NCBI GenBank assembly: GCA_030248225.1
Contig: JASANE010012494.1
Span: 1-13,693 of the forward strand
Direction: 5' to 3'
Length of the DNA: 13,693 nucleotides
Source of the DNA: Trileptium ribeirensis
Taxonomy: Eukaryota > Nematoda > Enoplea > Enoplida > Thoracostomopsidae
Shown: positions 1 through 7,889 of the stretch, piece after piece
Numbering within the stretch: the stretch's first letter is position 1
Layout: every line of letters begins with the position of its first letter
Position numbers and translations under genes: made by a program
The notes under the pieces: model-generated
What the model saw: the letters and a program-made list of their open reading frames with translations, nothing else
The model's database searches: none
Told to the model about the DNA's origin: nothing

Positions 1-100
1 GATAAATTTATATATAATTCGAATGACGAGTTCAGTCAAAAGTGGTAAAATCAGCTTTATGGGTTCATGGGTTATCTGTTTATTGCCATTTATGTGAAAT

Positions 101-141
101 CCTAATCCTAAGGCTTAGTTTAAAGGTTAGCCTAAGCCTAA
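101..141. repeat. CCTAAG-rich short repeat, copy 1
   Basis: This 41-bp stretch is built from CCTAA/CTTAG words in both orientations, for example CCTAAGGCTTAG then TTAGCCTAAGCCTAA. It aligns without gaps to 2997-3037, with roughly three quarters of positions identical by eye. Two copies of such a pattern in one window point to a dispersed repeat. The family is not recognised, and it is not a clean telomeric array. Confidence 0.5.
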
Positions 142-151
142 TTTCGTTAAA

Positions 152-1950
152 ACGGGTACCTGCGACTACCTACCTTGTGCGGGTAAGCTTACGTTTACCA
201 TTGTCTATGACCAAGTTATGCGACACGCACTAAGATCTAACGTCACAGATGGTAGTAAATCGACGTGGAGCTGGTAAATTCGCGAGCGGAAATATAGAAA
301 AAGGCTTTAAAGGAATAAATTGTGAACTATCAAAATCAGGTAGAACACTGTTGTTTACCCCATTTTTTGTAGGACAATCAAACTTAGTGATGGATTTCTT
401 ACAGCCTAAAATTTTTACCCACCCACGAGGAATTAGCTCTTGTATGTTATGATGAACACGTGCATGTTTATTGCGAAAAAGTAGCCAAAATCTGGCATTC
501 CGTACATATAATATTAGTAGATGCTGCGCTGGGACCGTTGGGTTTAACCCTATTCCATTTAAATGTTGATTAACCAGATGAAACTGGAAGATTTGTTGGT
601 TCTCATACGGAAAATATTTTCGCCCCTTATTTTGCAGCCATATCTGAAATATCGGTTGAAATCAACGGTACACCCTATCACAGAATTACGCAAGCACAGC
701 AAAAATTTGAGCAAAATAGTGCAAATTATTCCGACGCCATTTATAACACAGGAATATGCATGAATCTTGTTTCAACATATTGCTTTTGGATATAGGCTGT
801 CTATTCCGTAGGTTGGTCGATGTTAGAAATATATCGATGATATGTATGAGATAGGTCTCGGCCGACTGTCACAATTTTCAACAAAAACCGCAAATCATCG
901 CCAAGCTATAGTAACAACTGCGATACCTAACGTACACGATTTTGAAACAAAATTGGTTATTTCTGCTCTATTAGTCTGTATCTAAAGGTTGTTATCGGCT
1001 AAGGTATTAGGCTTGCAGTTGCAACAGCTCGAGTCATCAGTATTGTGAAAATTTTTGTCAAAACACTTTAACGGTTGCCATTTTATAGACGGCAACGACA
1101 ATATTCGACTTGATTCTGGTCTAAAACCAGAATTAATTAACCCCATCGCAATGGGAAAGAAAACACACAAATAAATTATTTTAACTTTATGTGACGGTAG
1201 TTAAACACAATATATGGTTAAAAATTAGGGATCCGTTGTTGTAACAAAAATCTGCATTAATGCAGTAACGCAGTACCCAAGAAACAGGGTGATCTATCTT
1301 TAGCAGAAAATTTACATCTGCTGGTCTCTAATTTGGAAAGGTCTTATGGTGTATTTTGTTTGGAATAGTATCTGTCGCAATCTGTTATTGATTTCTAGGT
1401 GATGGTTACCCTTGCCAGCAACGCGAAAGAACATGTGTACGTGTCCATCTTTGAGTTCAGGAATTACAGAGTCAAACCTACTTTTTATAGAATTAATGTT
1501 TAGTAATACCTTTTGTAAACCTAACGATAATAATATATAGTTTTTATGGTGCCATTATAAAAAATATATTATAACATTATAATATATTTTCTGTAGTGGC
1601 GCCTTTACTTTTTTCACTTCCGAAGTTGTATTCATATCGTATGGCCATATAGATTAGTCTGCAAGGATTTTGACCTGGGATGGTTCTTCACACCATTTTC
1701 CATGGCCACCATGTGCCTGTTATCGCGCAGTACTGTACCATAGAAAACCATGTCGTTTGTCTAGGCCACTGCTACCTAGAAGCTGTAGTTGAAGATTTGG
1801 GTACACAATTTGAGCATCAAATTACTTAAATTTGAGTTGATACTGCGGCTTACAAGAACTACCAAAATTAGCTTTGGGTACCCGGGTAGTGATTTATTGC
1901 ATGATGCACATATCTAGTTAATCCTGGTTTATACCATAAAGATATCCTGT
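152..1950 (+). pseudogene. Decayed protein-coding region, product unrecognised
   Basis: Successive plus-strand segments are open far more than this AT-rich sequence predicts, and the reading frame switches between them. Frame 2 is open at 152-277. Frame 3 is open from 249 to 452. Frame 1 is open from 391 to 795 with a single internal TAA at 571. Frame 2 resumes at 827-1172 with stops at 983 and 1046. Frame 1 runs 1261-1503 with two stops, and frame 3 runs 1674-1829. Mixed polar and hydrophobic composition continues across the joins, so the segments look like one long ancestral reading frame of about 550-600 codons that has taken several frameshifts and stops. No family was recognised; a gene of a large mobile element or an integrated virus is possible but unsupported. 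It lies upstream of the first recognised transporter exon, and no intron boundaries are evident. The end near 1950 is approximate. I am moderately sure it was coding and have no assignment for its function. Confidence 0.45.
1548..1603. repeat. 27-bp-arm hairpin with 2-nt loop
   Basis: The left arm 1548-1574 and right arm 1577-1603 are inverted copies around a CA spacer. The inner 14 bp (AAAATATATTATAA) pair perfectly. The outer 13 bp, starting GGTGCC on the left and ending GGCGCC on the right, differ at four positions. Three of these would be G-U pairs in a plus-strand RNA and one is an A/C mismatch. It looks like a small palindromic repeat or extruding hairpin. The loop is too tight for a typical microRNA precursor. 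Confidence 0.6.
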
Positions 1951-2171
1951 TTTATGCTTAGCAAGTTTAATTTCATTAAATTTACTGTCATAAATAAAAT
2001 TTTCTCTTCTACGAATATCCATTTGTCAAAAATTTACGTATATACCTCGCGTGATACCAATATTTAAAAACTGATAATATTAATAGTTCATATTATAAGT
2101 AATCTACAGAAAATTGTATAAATTTTAGCACTTTCGATTTTAATCTGCAAATCCACAAACTGTAGTTGCAC

Positions 2172-2527
2172 ACATGTACAAGGTCCAGGGTTCTAGGTGG
2201 GAGACCGTGTGTTTCGGGGGAGGGACTTCGGCCTTCCCAGCAGAGAAGGGTCCCAGCCTGTCGGCGGGGTGGTGGGATGGAAGAAAGGTGGTAGGGGGCA
2301 TAAATTTTCGAAATTTTTCATGAATCACATTTTTCTAGTTTTTGTGAATTTTCCACCGATTTTTGCTAATTTTTCCTGCATTTTCCTGGATTGCCAAAAA
2401 GTACGCGAGCATTCGGTTCGGGGGGTCGGGTTGGGGTTGGGCTACCTGCCTTGTTGGGGATCGGCGGTCGCTGTGGGTGAGGTCCGAGCTTCAGGAGGAT
2501 AATTCCCCTCTTTCTCTATGAGCATGT
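2172..2527. mobile_element. GC-edged, AT-cored dispersed repeat, copy 1
   Basis: The repeat has a GC-rich left edge (about 2188-2297), then GGGGGCATAAATTTT, then an AT-rich core with degenerate units such as AATTTTCCACCGATTTTTGC. A GC-rich right edge (about 2408-2495) is followed by GGATAATTCCCC and CATGTAT. The same order of blocks recurs at 8545-8953, so this is one family. Both copies end in imperfect inverted ACATG-NN-CA termini, which suggests a non-autonomous DNA element. No target-site duplication was found and no transposase is encoded. The 101-codon open frame crossing it (2197-2502) is a by-product of GC-rich sequence. Edges are approximate. Confidence 0.6.
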
Positions 2528-3705
2528 ATTGAAAAGATATATTTAAAAAACATTTGAATCATGCAAAGTTGTTTTATATGACGGTTAGATTTCTACCCAA
2601 GGCAGTATTCTATATGTATGTCTGTCAACATTTTATATCATATGAATTATTCCTATGGCACAGTGTCAGTTTATGCGATCTTTTCGTCTAACCTCCCAGC
2701 CATGAATTGGTCAACTTTGAATGTCCAGCTACTATTTTAATATAATCTGACTTAGATTTTCGAGCTGAGTCAGAAAATATCCATTTCGGGCATGTTTATG
2801 AATTTTTTGTCATTTTTTTTGGGTTACCAATCAATGTTCCTCGCTTGGTTCCCAAAATTTGTGTGAACAATTTTTCTCGATAACTGTATAATTTCATTTA
2901 AAATACGAGCCGCATTGACGAGGAGAGCCATCGAACGATGTAAAAATAAGCTAAATCGGTTCGACGGTTATTGAGCTGCGGTTATATATTCGAAATCTTA
3001 AACCTAAGACTTAGACTAAAACTTAGCCTGAGCCTGAACTGTTAGCCCAATAACATATTCATTTCTGCTCTGCTCTGATCGTCAGATTCAAACTCTGCTC
3101 GTCAGTGTGACTCAATTATATAGAAAATTATACATATATCTAAAAATGTTTGGAAAAATTTGGGCACCCAGGGGTAAATACGAAAATTCACTTTAACAAA
3201 ATTACCATATAGTGGCCAAAATGAATAAATATTTTCCAAACTAGCTCATCGAGCTGAGCGGAATGGTACTAAAATAGTTGCTATTCAAGATCGAGCAATT
3301 TTCAGCGGGAGTGTCGCTAAACCGAAAAGACCTGTTTTTGCAATCCAAATGTATATAATACACTTTAAGCATGCGCAACGATTAAAGGTTTATTGCATAA
3401 TTCCGATCCATCCAGAGAGGAGTGATCATACCTATAATTATGTTTCCATATATATATAGTTATTGCTCTATTTATTTTTATATTACATATAAGTAGGAAC
3501 ATATTTGTATGCGCCGTGTTTCTTTCCTCTATTGATATTTATTTTTTATGAAATTACTAGCACTGTATATGCCTTAGTCCACTATAAGTTGCCACCTGTG
3601 CTTTTCAACAATGATCATGGTTGTAGGTTGTTAGACCAAGTTCGATAAATTACTTGTAAAATTTAGCCATGTCATCAAATTTGGTTGCAATATATTTGAG
3701 TTTAG
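2528..3705. other. Non-coding stretch before the first recognised exon
   Basis: This is AT-rich sequence with no convincing exon on either strand, apart from the short CCTAAG-type repeat at 2997-3037. The frame of the exon at 3706 stays open back to about 3640 after a stop in TGT TAG. Alternative acceptors upstream of 3706 (for example after TTGTTAG at 3632) are therefore conceivable, but they add residues that do not resemble the transporter. It is probably intron sequence. Confidence 0.5.
2997..3037. repeat. CCTAAG-rich short repeat, copy 2
   Basis: This is the second copy of the motif at 101-141, in the same orientation. It shares the blocks CCTAAG, CTTAG, TAAA, TTAGCCT and AGCCT in order with identical spacing. 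The flanks do not align, so the copied unit is short or the edges have decayed. Confidence 0.5.
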
Positions 3706-3801
3706 GAAACTTTGGATTATTGCCATTTCGTTCGTGATACTCGGCTGTGGACTTGGTGCTGCAGTTATTCCGCCTTTTAGCGAATGCCTTAAAGCTGCAA
3801 T
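3706..3801 (+). CDS. SLC18B1-like: SLC18B1-like MFS transporter, internal exon (TM10 region)
   Basis: The 96-bp exon lies between a TTTAG acceptor and a GTATGT donor. It reads from Lys-Leu-Trp through a hydrophobic helix with GCGLGAAVIPPF, then SECLKAA, and ends two bases into a codon (phase 2). In SLC18B1 proteins the matching segment is an LW-led transmembrane helix that ends in a GMS-IP-F-E type sequence. SLC18B1 is a proton-coupled vesicular polyamine (spermine/spermidine) carrier of the MFS. The next exon, at 7890, supplies the third base of the split codon and continues the family alignment, which supports this donor. The 5' edge is less secure, because the frame is open for about 65 bp further upstream. 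The intron that follows is about 4.1 kb and filled with mobile elements. The family call rests on remembered protein patterns, not on a search. Confidence 0.75.
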
Positions 3802-5086
3802 GTATGTTGTGATCTGCTTATTTCTAAATTTTGGTGCAGCCTTATAATTTATTAAACGCTTATTTAGGGAGCAGCGGAATATATTATAAAAAGAATTTAT
3901 AATAATATTGTGCAATATTTAGTGATTATATAGAGCGATATTTATAATAATATGCAATATTTATATTAAAATTATTATATTTAGTCTTGGCGACAAGAAT
4001 ACTTTAGACTGGGTGCAGGCGGTGAGCTTTCAAGACGTCTAAGGTTTAAAGCACTCCTTTCTAGATGATACGTTTGGTATTTCATATACTAAATGATTTT
4101 GGTGAAATATACTAGTCATTATTAGGTGAGAAGGGTGACACCCAAATTAGTGCATCTAATGGGAAAAATGTAATCGTTCCTGAATTATTGTTGTTGTAAT
4201 AAAATGTCACATTCGTGGCATGTGTATATACAGCAATTACCGAACTGATTGTATTGCAGTTTAAGACAACAGCTATTAGGATAAATTTATTTATCACTCG
4301 TTTTAAAGATATACAATATTCTGCTAATTTTTTGGTTGGTAATGTTTACTGATGTGAACAATGGCCTGACGCATTTTTGCATTTCAGAACAAACCCTAAC
4401 AAGTGTCACGTAGCTGATAGCATTTAATGTACAACTGATAAATAATCATAAAGCTGAATAAAATTCCAGCAACAACTTAAATATTATTTCCAAAACATCT
4501 GTTTTAACAACATAGCAAATGCTGCGCTCTAGATTTAGTGGTCGCAAAAGCTTTTAGAAAACATGACCTTTGTTTATGTCGTCATAGAAAAGAAAGACAA
4601 AGAGACAGCGTCAGAGCTGAGACCAGAGTTGTGTGTACATTGTAGAGACCTCATCGAGTCAAAATTTACAGACCAGACCCTACTGCAGTCTCTAAAGATG
4701 CATATTCTACATGGGAACCACAAAATTTCGGGATTGAAACACTAAAAGGTTTTAAAAATATGTGTACGGGTTCCAATATATTTTGCGCTGTACCTATAGT
4801 GATAGCACATACAATACAATAACACAAATTTATTCAGTTCCTATGGTACATACCAGACTGCATTTACTGCAATGTTCTGCTTCTGAAACGCGTTTATACG
4901 ACTCGAGAATGACAATTCATTACGCGTCGTCCGCACAGCATGCTTACTAGTGTTCGAAGAACATTGCTACACATGTTTATAATAAGGTAGATAATTAACA
5001 TAAGGAAATGAATAACGTCAGTTCAGAAAGGGGTGTAAAACCTCGCCTCTTACTAAGTTTAGTCGACAAAACAATTTATAGTGTGT
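3802..5086. other. Intron sequence, AT-rich, weak open stretches
   Basis: This is the left part of the intron between the exons at 3706 and 7890. It holds no recognised gene. Two adjacent plus-strand open stretches (4563-4745 and 4762-4950, about 60 codons each, in different frames) are less AT-rich than their surroundings and might be decayed coding sequence. I recognise no domain, and such lengths occur by chance in a window of this size. A minus-strand frame at 4112-4297 starts with a hydrophobic run but has no other support. Confidence 0.4.
3895..3964. repeat. Short direct duplication in intron
   Basis: The unit ATTTATAATAATAT, optionally TG, then GCAATATTTA occurs at about 3895-3921 and again at 3940-3964. 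The second copy lacks a dinucleotide. This is a local slippage-type duplication just downstream of the exon donor, with no sign of function. Confidence 0.5.
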
Positions 5087-5208
5087 TCATATTAAATACA
5101 ACAATTTTGGTAAGGACACGTTGATACAAATTATTTCGGTTAAGTGAAATAGAAACAGAAGCTGTGGGGGATAGACCCACTCCACTAACATTTGTTTAAA
5201 GGTTTCTT
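5087..5208 (-). mobile_element. LINE 3' remnant left of the inserted transposon
   Basis: Read on the minus strand, this sequence continues the LINE fragment at 6618-6855 once the inserted transposon and one copy of its target-site duplication are disregarded. The LINE frame then meets a TAA at 5196-5198, three bases past the duplication, and the rest would be 3' untranslated sequence. The far end is not marked by a clear tail repeat, so 5087 is arbitrary. Confidence 0.5.
5201..5208. repeat. Target-site duplication, left copy
   Basis: GGTTTCTT here is repeated exactly at 6610-6617, immediately outside the ends of the inverted repeats. An 8-bp duplication is the length known for Merlin, hAT and P elements. 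It confirms that 5209-6609 moved as one unit. Confidence 0.9.
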
Positions 5209-5508
5209 GGCGGAGGTGAAGCAGAATGACACCCCAAGGAATTGCCCCAAAATTTATACACTTATGTAATTTGGGGCGCTGATCCCGAATCTGGTCTCCG
5301 TTTCCCTGCATAACCCCTGGTTCCCGAGATATGACCTATTGAAGTTGGCCCTGTGTTTTGCTGTGCTCGTGCGCTCACTCACTGTAGGTCGACTCGGCAG
5401 CCGTCAGTAACTTGATGTGAGAACGCATCGCGCATAATGATAACGCATATGTAGAGTATATATTATATACACGGTAATGTGCAGCACGCATACGTAATAT
5501 GTAGCTCC
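5209..5508 (+). repeat. Left terminal inverted repeat
   Basis: This 300-bp arm is the inverse complement of 6314-6609 at about 95% identity by eye. It starts GGCGGAGGTGAAGCAG and ends at GTAGCTCC. Near the inner end is an AT-rich near-palindrome, TATATTATATA, where the arms differ by a 4-nt indel. Confidence 0.9.
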
Positions 5509-5565
5509 CGGGTTAGGCACATAACGTAGCATGTAAACTTGCACACCAGCTATTGGGAGAGAAAA

Positions 5566-5659
5566 TTTACTGAGAAAGATTTTCTCACGCCCTTGTCTGT
5601 CGTTTGCATCCTTTTTTTACTGAGAAAGATTTTCTCACGCCCTTGTCTGTCGTTTGCAT
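5566..5659. repeat. 50-bp-period tandem duplication with internal hairpin
   Basis: Two 44-bp identical copies (5566-5609 and 5616-5659) begin TTTACTGAGAAAGATTTTCT and end CGTTTGCAT, with a 50-bp period. Each holds the perfect hairpin TGAGAAA-GAT-TTTCTCA. Identity of the copies says the duplication is recent compared with the divergence of the TIR arms. It sits just inside the left TIR, where a transposase promoter or subterminal binding sites might lie. Confidence 0.85.
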
Positions 5660-5682
5660 ATTTTTTCTTGTTCTTTGTGTCG

Positions 5683-5850
5683 ATGGCTGTTTTTGGACCT
5701 GCCTACCCTGTTGCTTTCACCGTGTACGACATCAACGATTTGTTCTGTTTCAAATCTGACAATGCAGGGTGTATAAATGGTCTAATTGAGATTGGTGTCC
5801 TGAAGCGAAGAAGGTGCTGCTGGCGATTATGCCACTCGGGAGAGTGTCAG
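5683..5850 (+). pseudogene. Possible Merlin-type transposase N-terminal exon
   Basis: From the ATG at 5683 the frame reads 56 codons, including FTVYDINDLFCFKSDNAGCI, GLIEIGVLKRR and CCWRLCHSGEC, up to a consensus GTAAGC donor at 5851. A short amphipathic segment of the form CI-x-x-LIE-x-G-VL followed by clustered cysteines resembles the start of Merlin and other IS1016/ISXO2-like transposases, where a zinc-binding Cys pair follows such a helix. The Cys spacing is not canonical and no DDE catalytic domain follows. Without the splice, the frame ends at a stop at 5872. The frame is also open upstream to 5539 through the 50-bp duplication. The match is from memory of the family pattern and is weak; the 8-bp target-site duplication independently favours the same superfamily. 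Confidence 0.3.
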
Positions 5851-5961
5851 GTAAGCTTCAAATGCAATATTTAACCCGTGCCTCATCCGGCTCCATCCAA
5901 TATCGGAGTTTCAATAATTCGGAGTATTTTAACAGTTTTTTTTATTTTCTTCTTATGCCAG

Positions 5962-6264
5962 TGGAGGCGGAGCTGATGATCGAAATTCAAAATTTTTTCA
6001 CCGAACGGTTTCTAATGACCCTACAGTTTCATTTCCAGCAAAAAGTAAAACAAGCGAAAATTTTCTTCGCTTCACGCCAAAATAACCCATTGTTTTACAA
6101 CATATTGTTTGTGTGCCGTCAACCGGTAATAAATGTGGTACAGCAGCTATTCGTTGACCAACTGGCTCGGTTTTTACCCCAAAAAATACCCCAAATTGTT
6201 TCTATGATGAATTTTCCAGTCATTCGGGACCCGCCAATGTTTCGCAACACTTCCGCGGACGAGG
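5962..6264 (+). pseudogene. Exon-like segment inside the transposon, unrecognised
   Basis: A strong pyrimidine tract ending TTATGCCAG precedes 5962, and a consensus GTGAGT donor follows 6264. The phase-1 frame between them reads about 100 codons with only two stops (6083-6085 and 6155-6157). It has a soluble, Ser/Thr/Pro/Asn-rich composition with pieces such as FLRFTPK, CVPSTGNKCG, TPKNTPNCFYDEF and GPANVSQHF. A competing frame (5814-6284) is fully open for 156 codons but has a less protein-like composition. The joint occurrence of splice-like borders and protein-like composition suggests either an exon of the element's own gene or a captured host exon. I recognise no domain. Confidence 0.35.
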
Positions 6265-6313
6265 GTGAGTGTGGAATCATTTAAAATGGTTAACTTAGAT
6301 TACAGTACCGTAC

Positions 6314-6609
6314 GGAGCTACATATTACGTATGCGTGCTGCACATTACCGTATAATATATACTGTACATACGCGTTATCATTATACGCGATGCGTTCTCA
6401 CATCAAGTTACTGACGGCTGCCGAGTCGACCTACAGTGAGTGAGCGAACAAGCACAGCAAAACACATGGCCAACTTCAATAGGTCATATCTCGGGAACCA
6501 GGGGCCATGCAGGGAAACGGAGGCCAGATTCGTGATCAGCGCTCCAAATTACATAATTGTGTAAATTTTCGGGCAATTCCTTGGGGTGTCATTCTGCTTC
6601 ACCTCCGCC
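6314..6609 (-). repeat. Right terminal inverted repeat
   Basis: This 296-bp arm pairs with 5209-5508. It begins at GGAGCTAC and ends in CACCTCCGCC, the exact inverse of the left end. It is four bases shorter because it lacks one AT repeat unit present in the left arm. Confidence 0.9.
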
Positions 6610-6617
6610 GGTTTCTT
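6610..6617. repeat. Target-site duplication, right copy
   Basis: GGTTTCTT directly follows the right TIR and matches 5201-5208 in all eight positions. Confidence 0.9.
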
Positions 6618-6855
6618 TTCTGGCCCATATCTATTTCCTCTAAAAGTTCCTTAAATACATGGAGACTTGACGCAGCTACCAAGGGCATACCGTTCACATA
6701 TTCGGGCAGTTTGTTCCAAACGTTAATATTGCGAGCCAGAAAATAATGGCTTAATGAATTTGTTTTTCACTTTGGCTTACGCAATTCAAACGTGCATTAC
6801 ACGAGCATTCCTGTTCATCGCAGCGAGTCCATCAAACCGTTCGTTGCAAAATTTT
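6618..6855 (-). pseudogene. LINE reverse-transcriptase C-terminal fragment
   Basis: On the minus strand the frame reads KTNSLSHYFLARNINVWNKL, then PEYVNG, and further on VFKELLEEIDMGQKR. This is the characteristic end of ORF2 in CR1/Jockey-like non-LTR retrotransposons, where a basic stretch is followed by F-x-x-R-x-x-N-x-WN-x-LP and then FK-x-x-L. Upstream, about 6785-6855, a shifted frame resembles the preceding part of the same domain, with stops in both frames, so the copy is dead. Only about the last 80 codons are present; nothing earlier of the polymerase is seen beyond 6855, as expected for 5'-truncated LINEs. The 1401-bp transposon is inserted two to three codons before its stop. Confidence 0.75.
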
Positions 6856-7889
6856 GTACTGCACGCCGTTAGAGCGTGACATGCTGCGGCATTATAATAA
6901 GTTCATAGCTAGGCCCCAAATCGAACTGAAGACCCGAGACCGGTCTATGATCAGACCCGACCCGACTGCGTCTCTAACACAGAGATTAATAATGTAGACA
7001 TATACACGGCTCGCAATCAAAGACGATTAGTAATTTTTGGTTACCGTCAGCTTGCTATTTGTTGTCACCTCCACTACCTACGCAACAGTCAACATTAATC
7101 TTGTTGTAAATAATGGTGTGTACAGACATAATTTGCAAACTGTTACTTCAACATGGGTTTAATCAGTATTACAGGATTAATTGAACACGGTATCAATATT
7201 TTGTCTTATCATCACATCAATTTTGGAAAAGCTAAAACAGTTTTATCATTCGAGTTTATGCTAGATTTTAGCGATATTTGTAAAATAAGTATTTCATAAT
7301 TAACCGGAAACACCTCTGCACAACTCCATTATTGGGTTTATATAAAACCTTAAATTTAGCAAATGGTGAATTGTACAACTGCTCACTACTTACGCTAAAC
7401 AAATTTGATTCATAACCTCCCATCTGACGGAGTCCACGTAAACCCAGACTGGAATTAAAGACAGATTTACGAGAAACATTGTAATTATCAATTGTAGAAA
7501 TTTAAGGTAGTTCCTTTCTTGCATAGGCTAACATACACAGTATTTCGTAAGCTGAAACGATGTCGTTATCACTTTTTAAAATTGATTTTAAAATAAAATC
7601 TTTTCAATATGCCCACAGGGATTTAATAATTGAAGTAAAATTATACTTTGTGGGCTCGAAAACTCAGTCCTACAACACCGAAATCAAGGAATTGTAAATA
7701 CATTTGTTTTTATCGGTATTTTATTAGACATTGGATATCCTTATGATTTCAAAGATTTTATGACTAAAGGGGTGCCATGTTTATAAACTCGGTTCGAATA
7801 CTCAATGAATTGGTTTCAAAACCCATGTTGTCGTGAAAAGTAGTGCTACATTTATTTATTTATTGCTACATTTATTTTTTTTATTTCAG
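6856..7889. other. Intron sequence without recognised features
   Basis: This continues the intron to the acceptor at 7889. A GC-richer patch with repeated GACCCGA words (about 6938-6966) may be repeat debris. GGTTCGAATAC near 7793 resembles a tRNA B box, but the flanks cannot form the T-arm stem. No exon or RNA gene is supported. Confidence 0.5.
7844..7883. repeat. 20-bp duplication at the splice acceptor
   Basis: TGCTACATTTATTTA occurs at 7844 and again, as TGCTACATTTATTTT, at 7864. The second copy runs into the T-rich tract and TTTCAG acceptor of the exon at 7890. The duplication lies where a branch point and polypyrimidine tract are expected, so it may have doubled or displaced those signals. 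Confidence 0.6.

Larger units (their letters stand above)
5209..6609. mobile_element. Complete 1401-bp DNA transposon with long TIRs, Merlin/IS1016-like candidate
   Basis: The element has inverted repeats of about 300 bp at both ends, beginning GGCGGAGGTGAAGCAGAATG, and is flanked by a perfect 8-bp duplication, GGTTTCTT. The arms surround 805 bp of interior. TIRs beginning GG with 8-bp duplications fit the Merlin superfamily; Mutator-like elements also have long TIRs but usually 9-bp duplications. The interior has a possible transposase N-terminus (5683-5850) and an exon-like block (5962-6264), but no intact DDE transposase, so this copy is non-autonomous. It lies in an intron of the SLC18B1-like gene and is nested inside a minus-strand LINE. 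The arms differ by roughly 14 substitutions and one 4-nt indel by eye, so it is neither brand new nor ancient. The boundaries are certain; the superfamily is tentative. Confidence 0.88.

Noticed and set aside
2197..2502. 101-codon plus-strand open frame
   Set aside because: It crosses the GC-edged repeat, where GC-rich edges lack stops; the composition is Gly/Arg/Val-rich at both ends with no domain.
3301..3350. Possible 46-bp exon between TTTTCAG and GTATAT
   Set aside because: The short basic reading does not fit the expected transporter segment, and such AG/GT pairs are common by chance.
4112..4297. Minus-strand frame with signal-peptide-like start
   Set aside because: Only 61 codons in AT-rich intron, with no splice borders or recognisable mature part.
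5087..5311. Minus-strand 74-codon frame spanning the transposon edge
   Set aside because: It runs from the TIR into LINE 3' sequence, so it is an accidental fusion.
6507..6746. Plus-strand 79-codon frame at the right TIR
   Set aside because: It begins inside the TIR and continues antisense to the LINE reverse-transcriptase fragment; the minus strand is the meaningful one.
7788..7806. tRNA B-box-like GGTTCGAATAC
   Set aside because: The flanking bases do not form a T-arm stem and no A box or cloverleaf is present.
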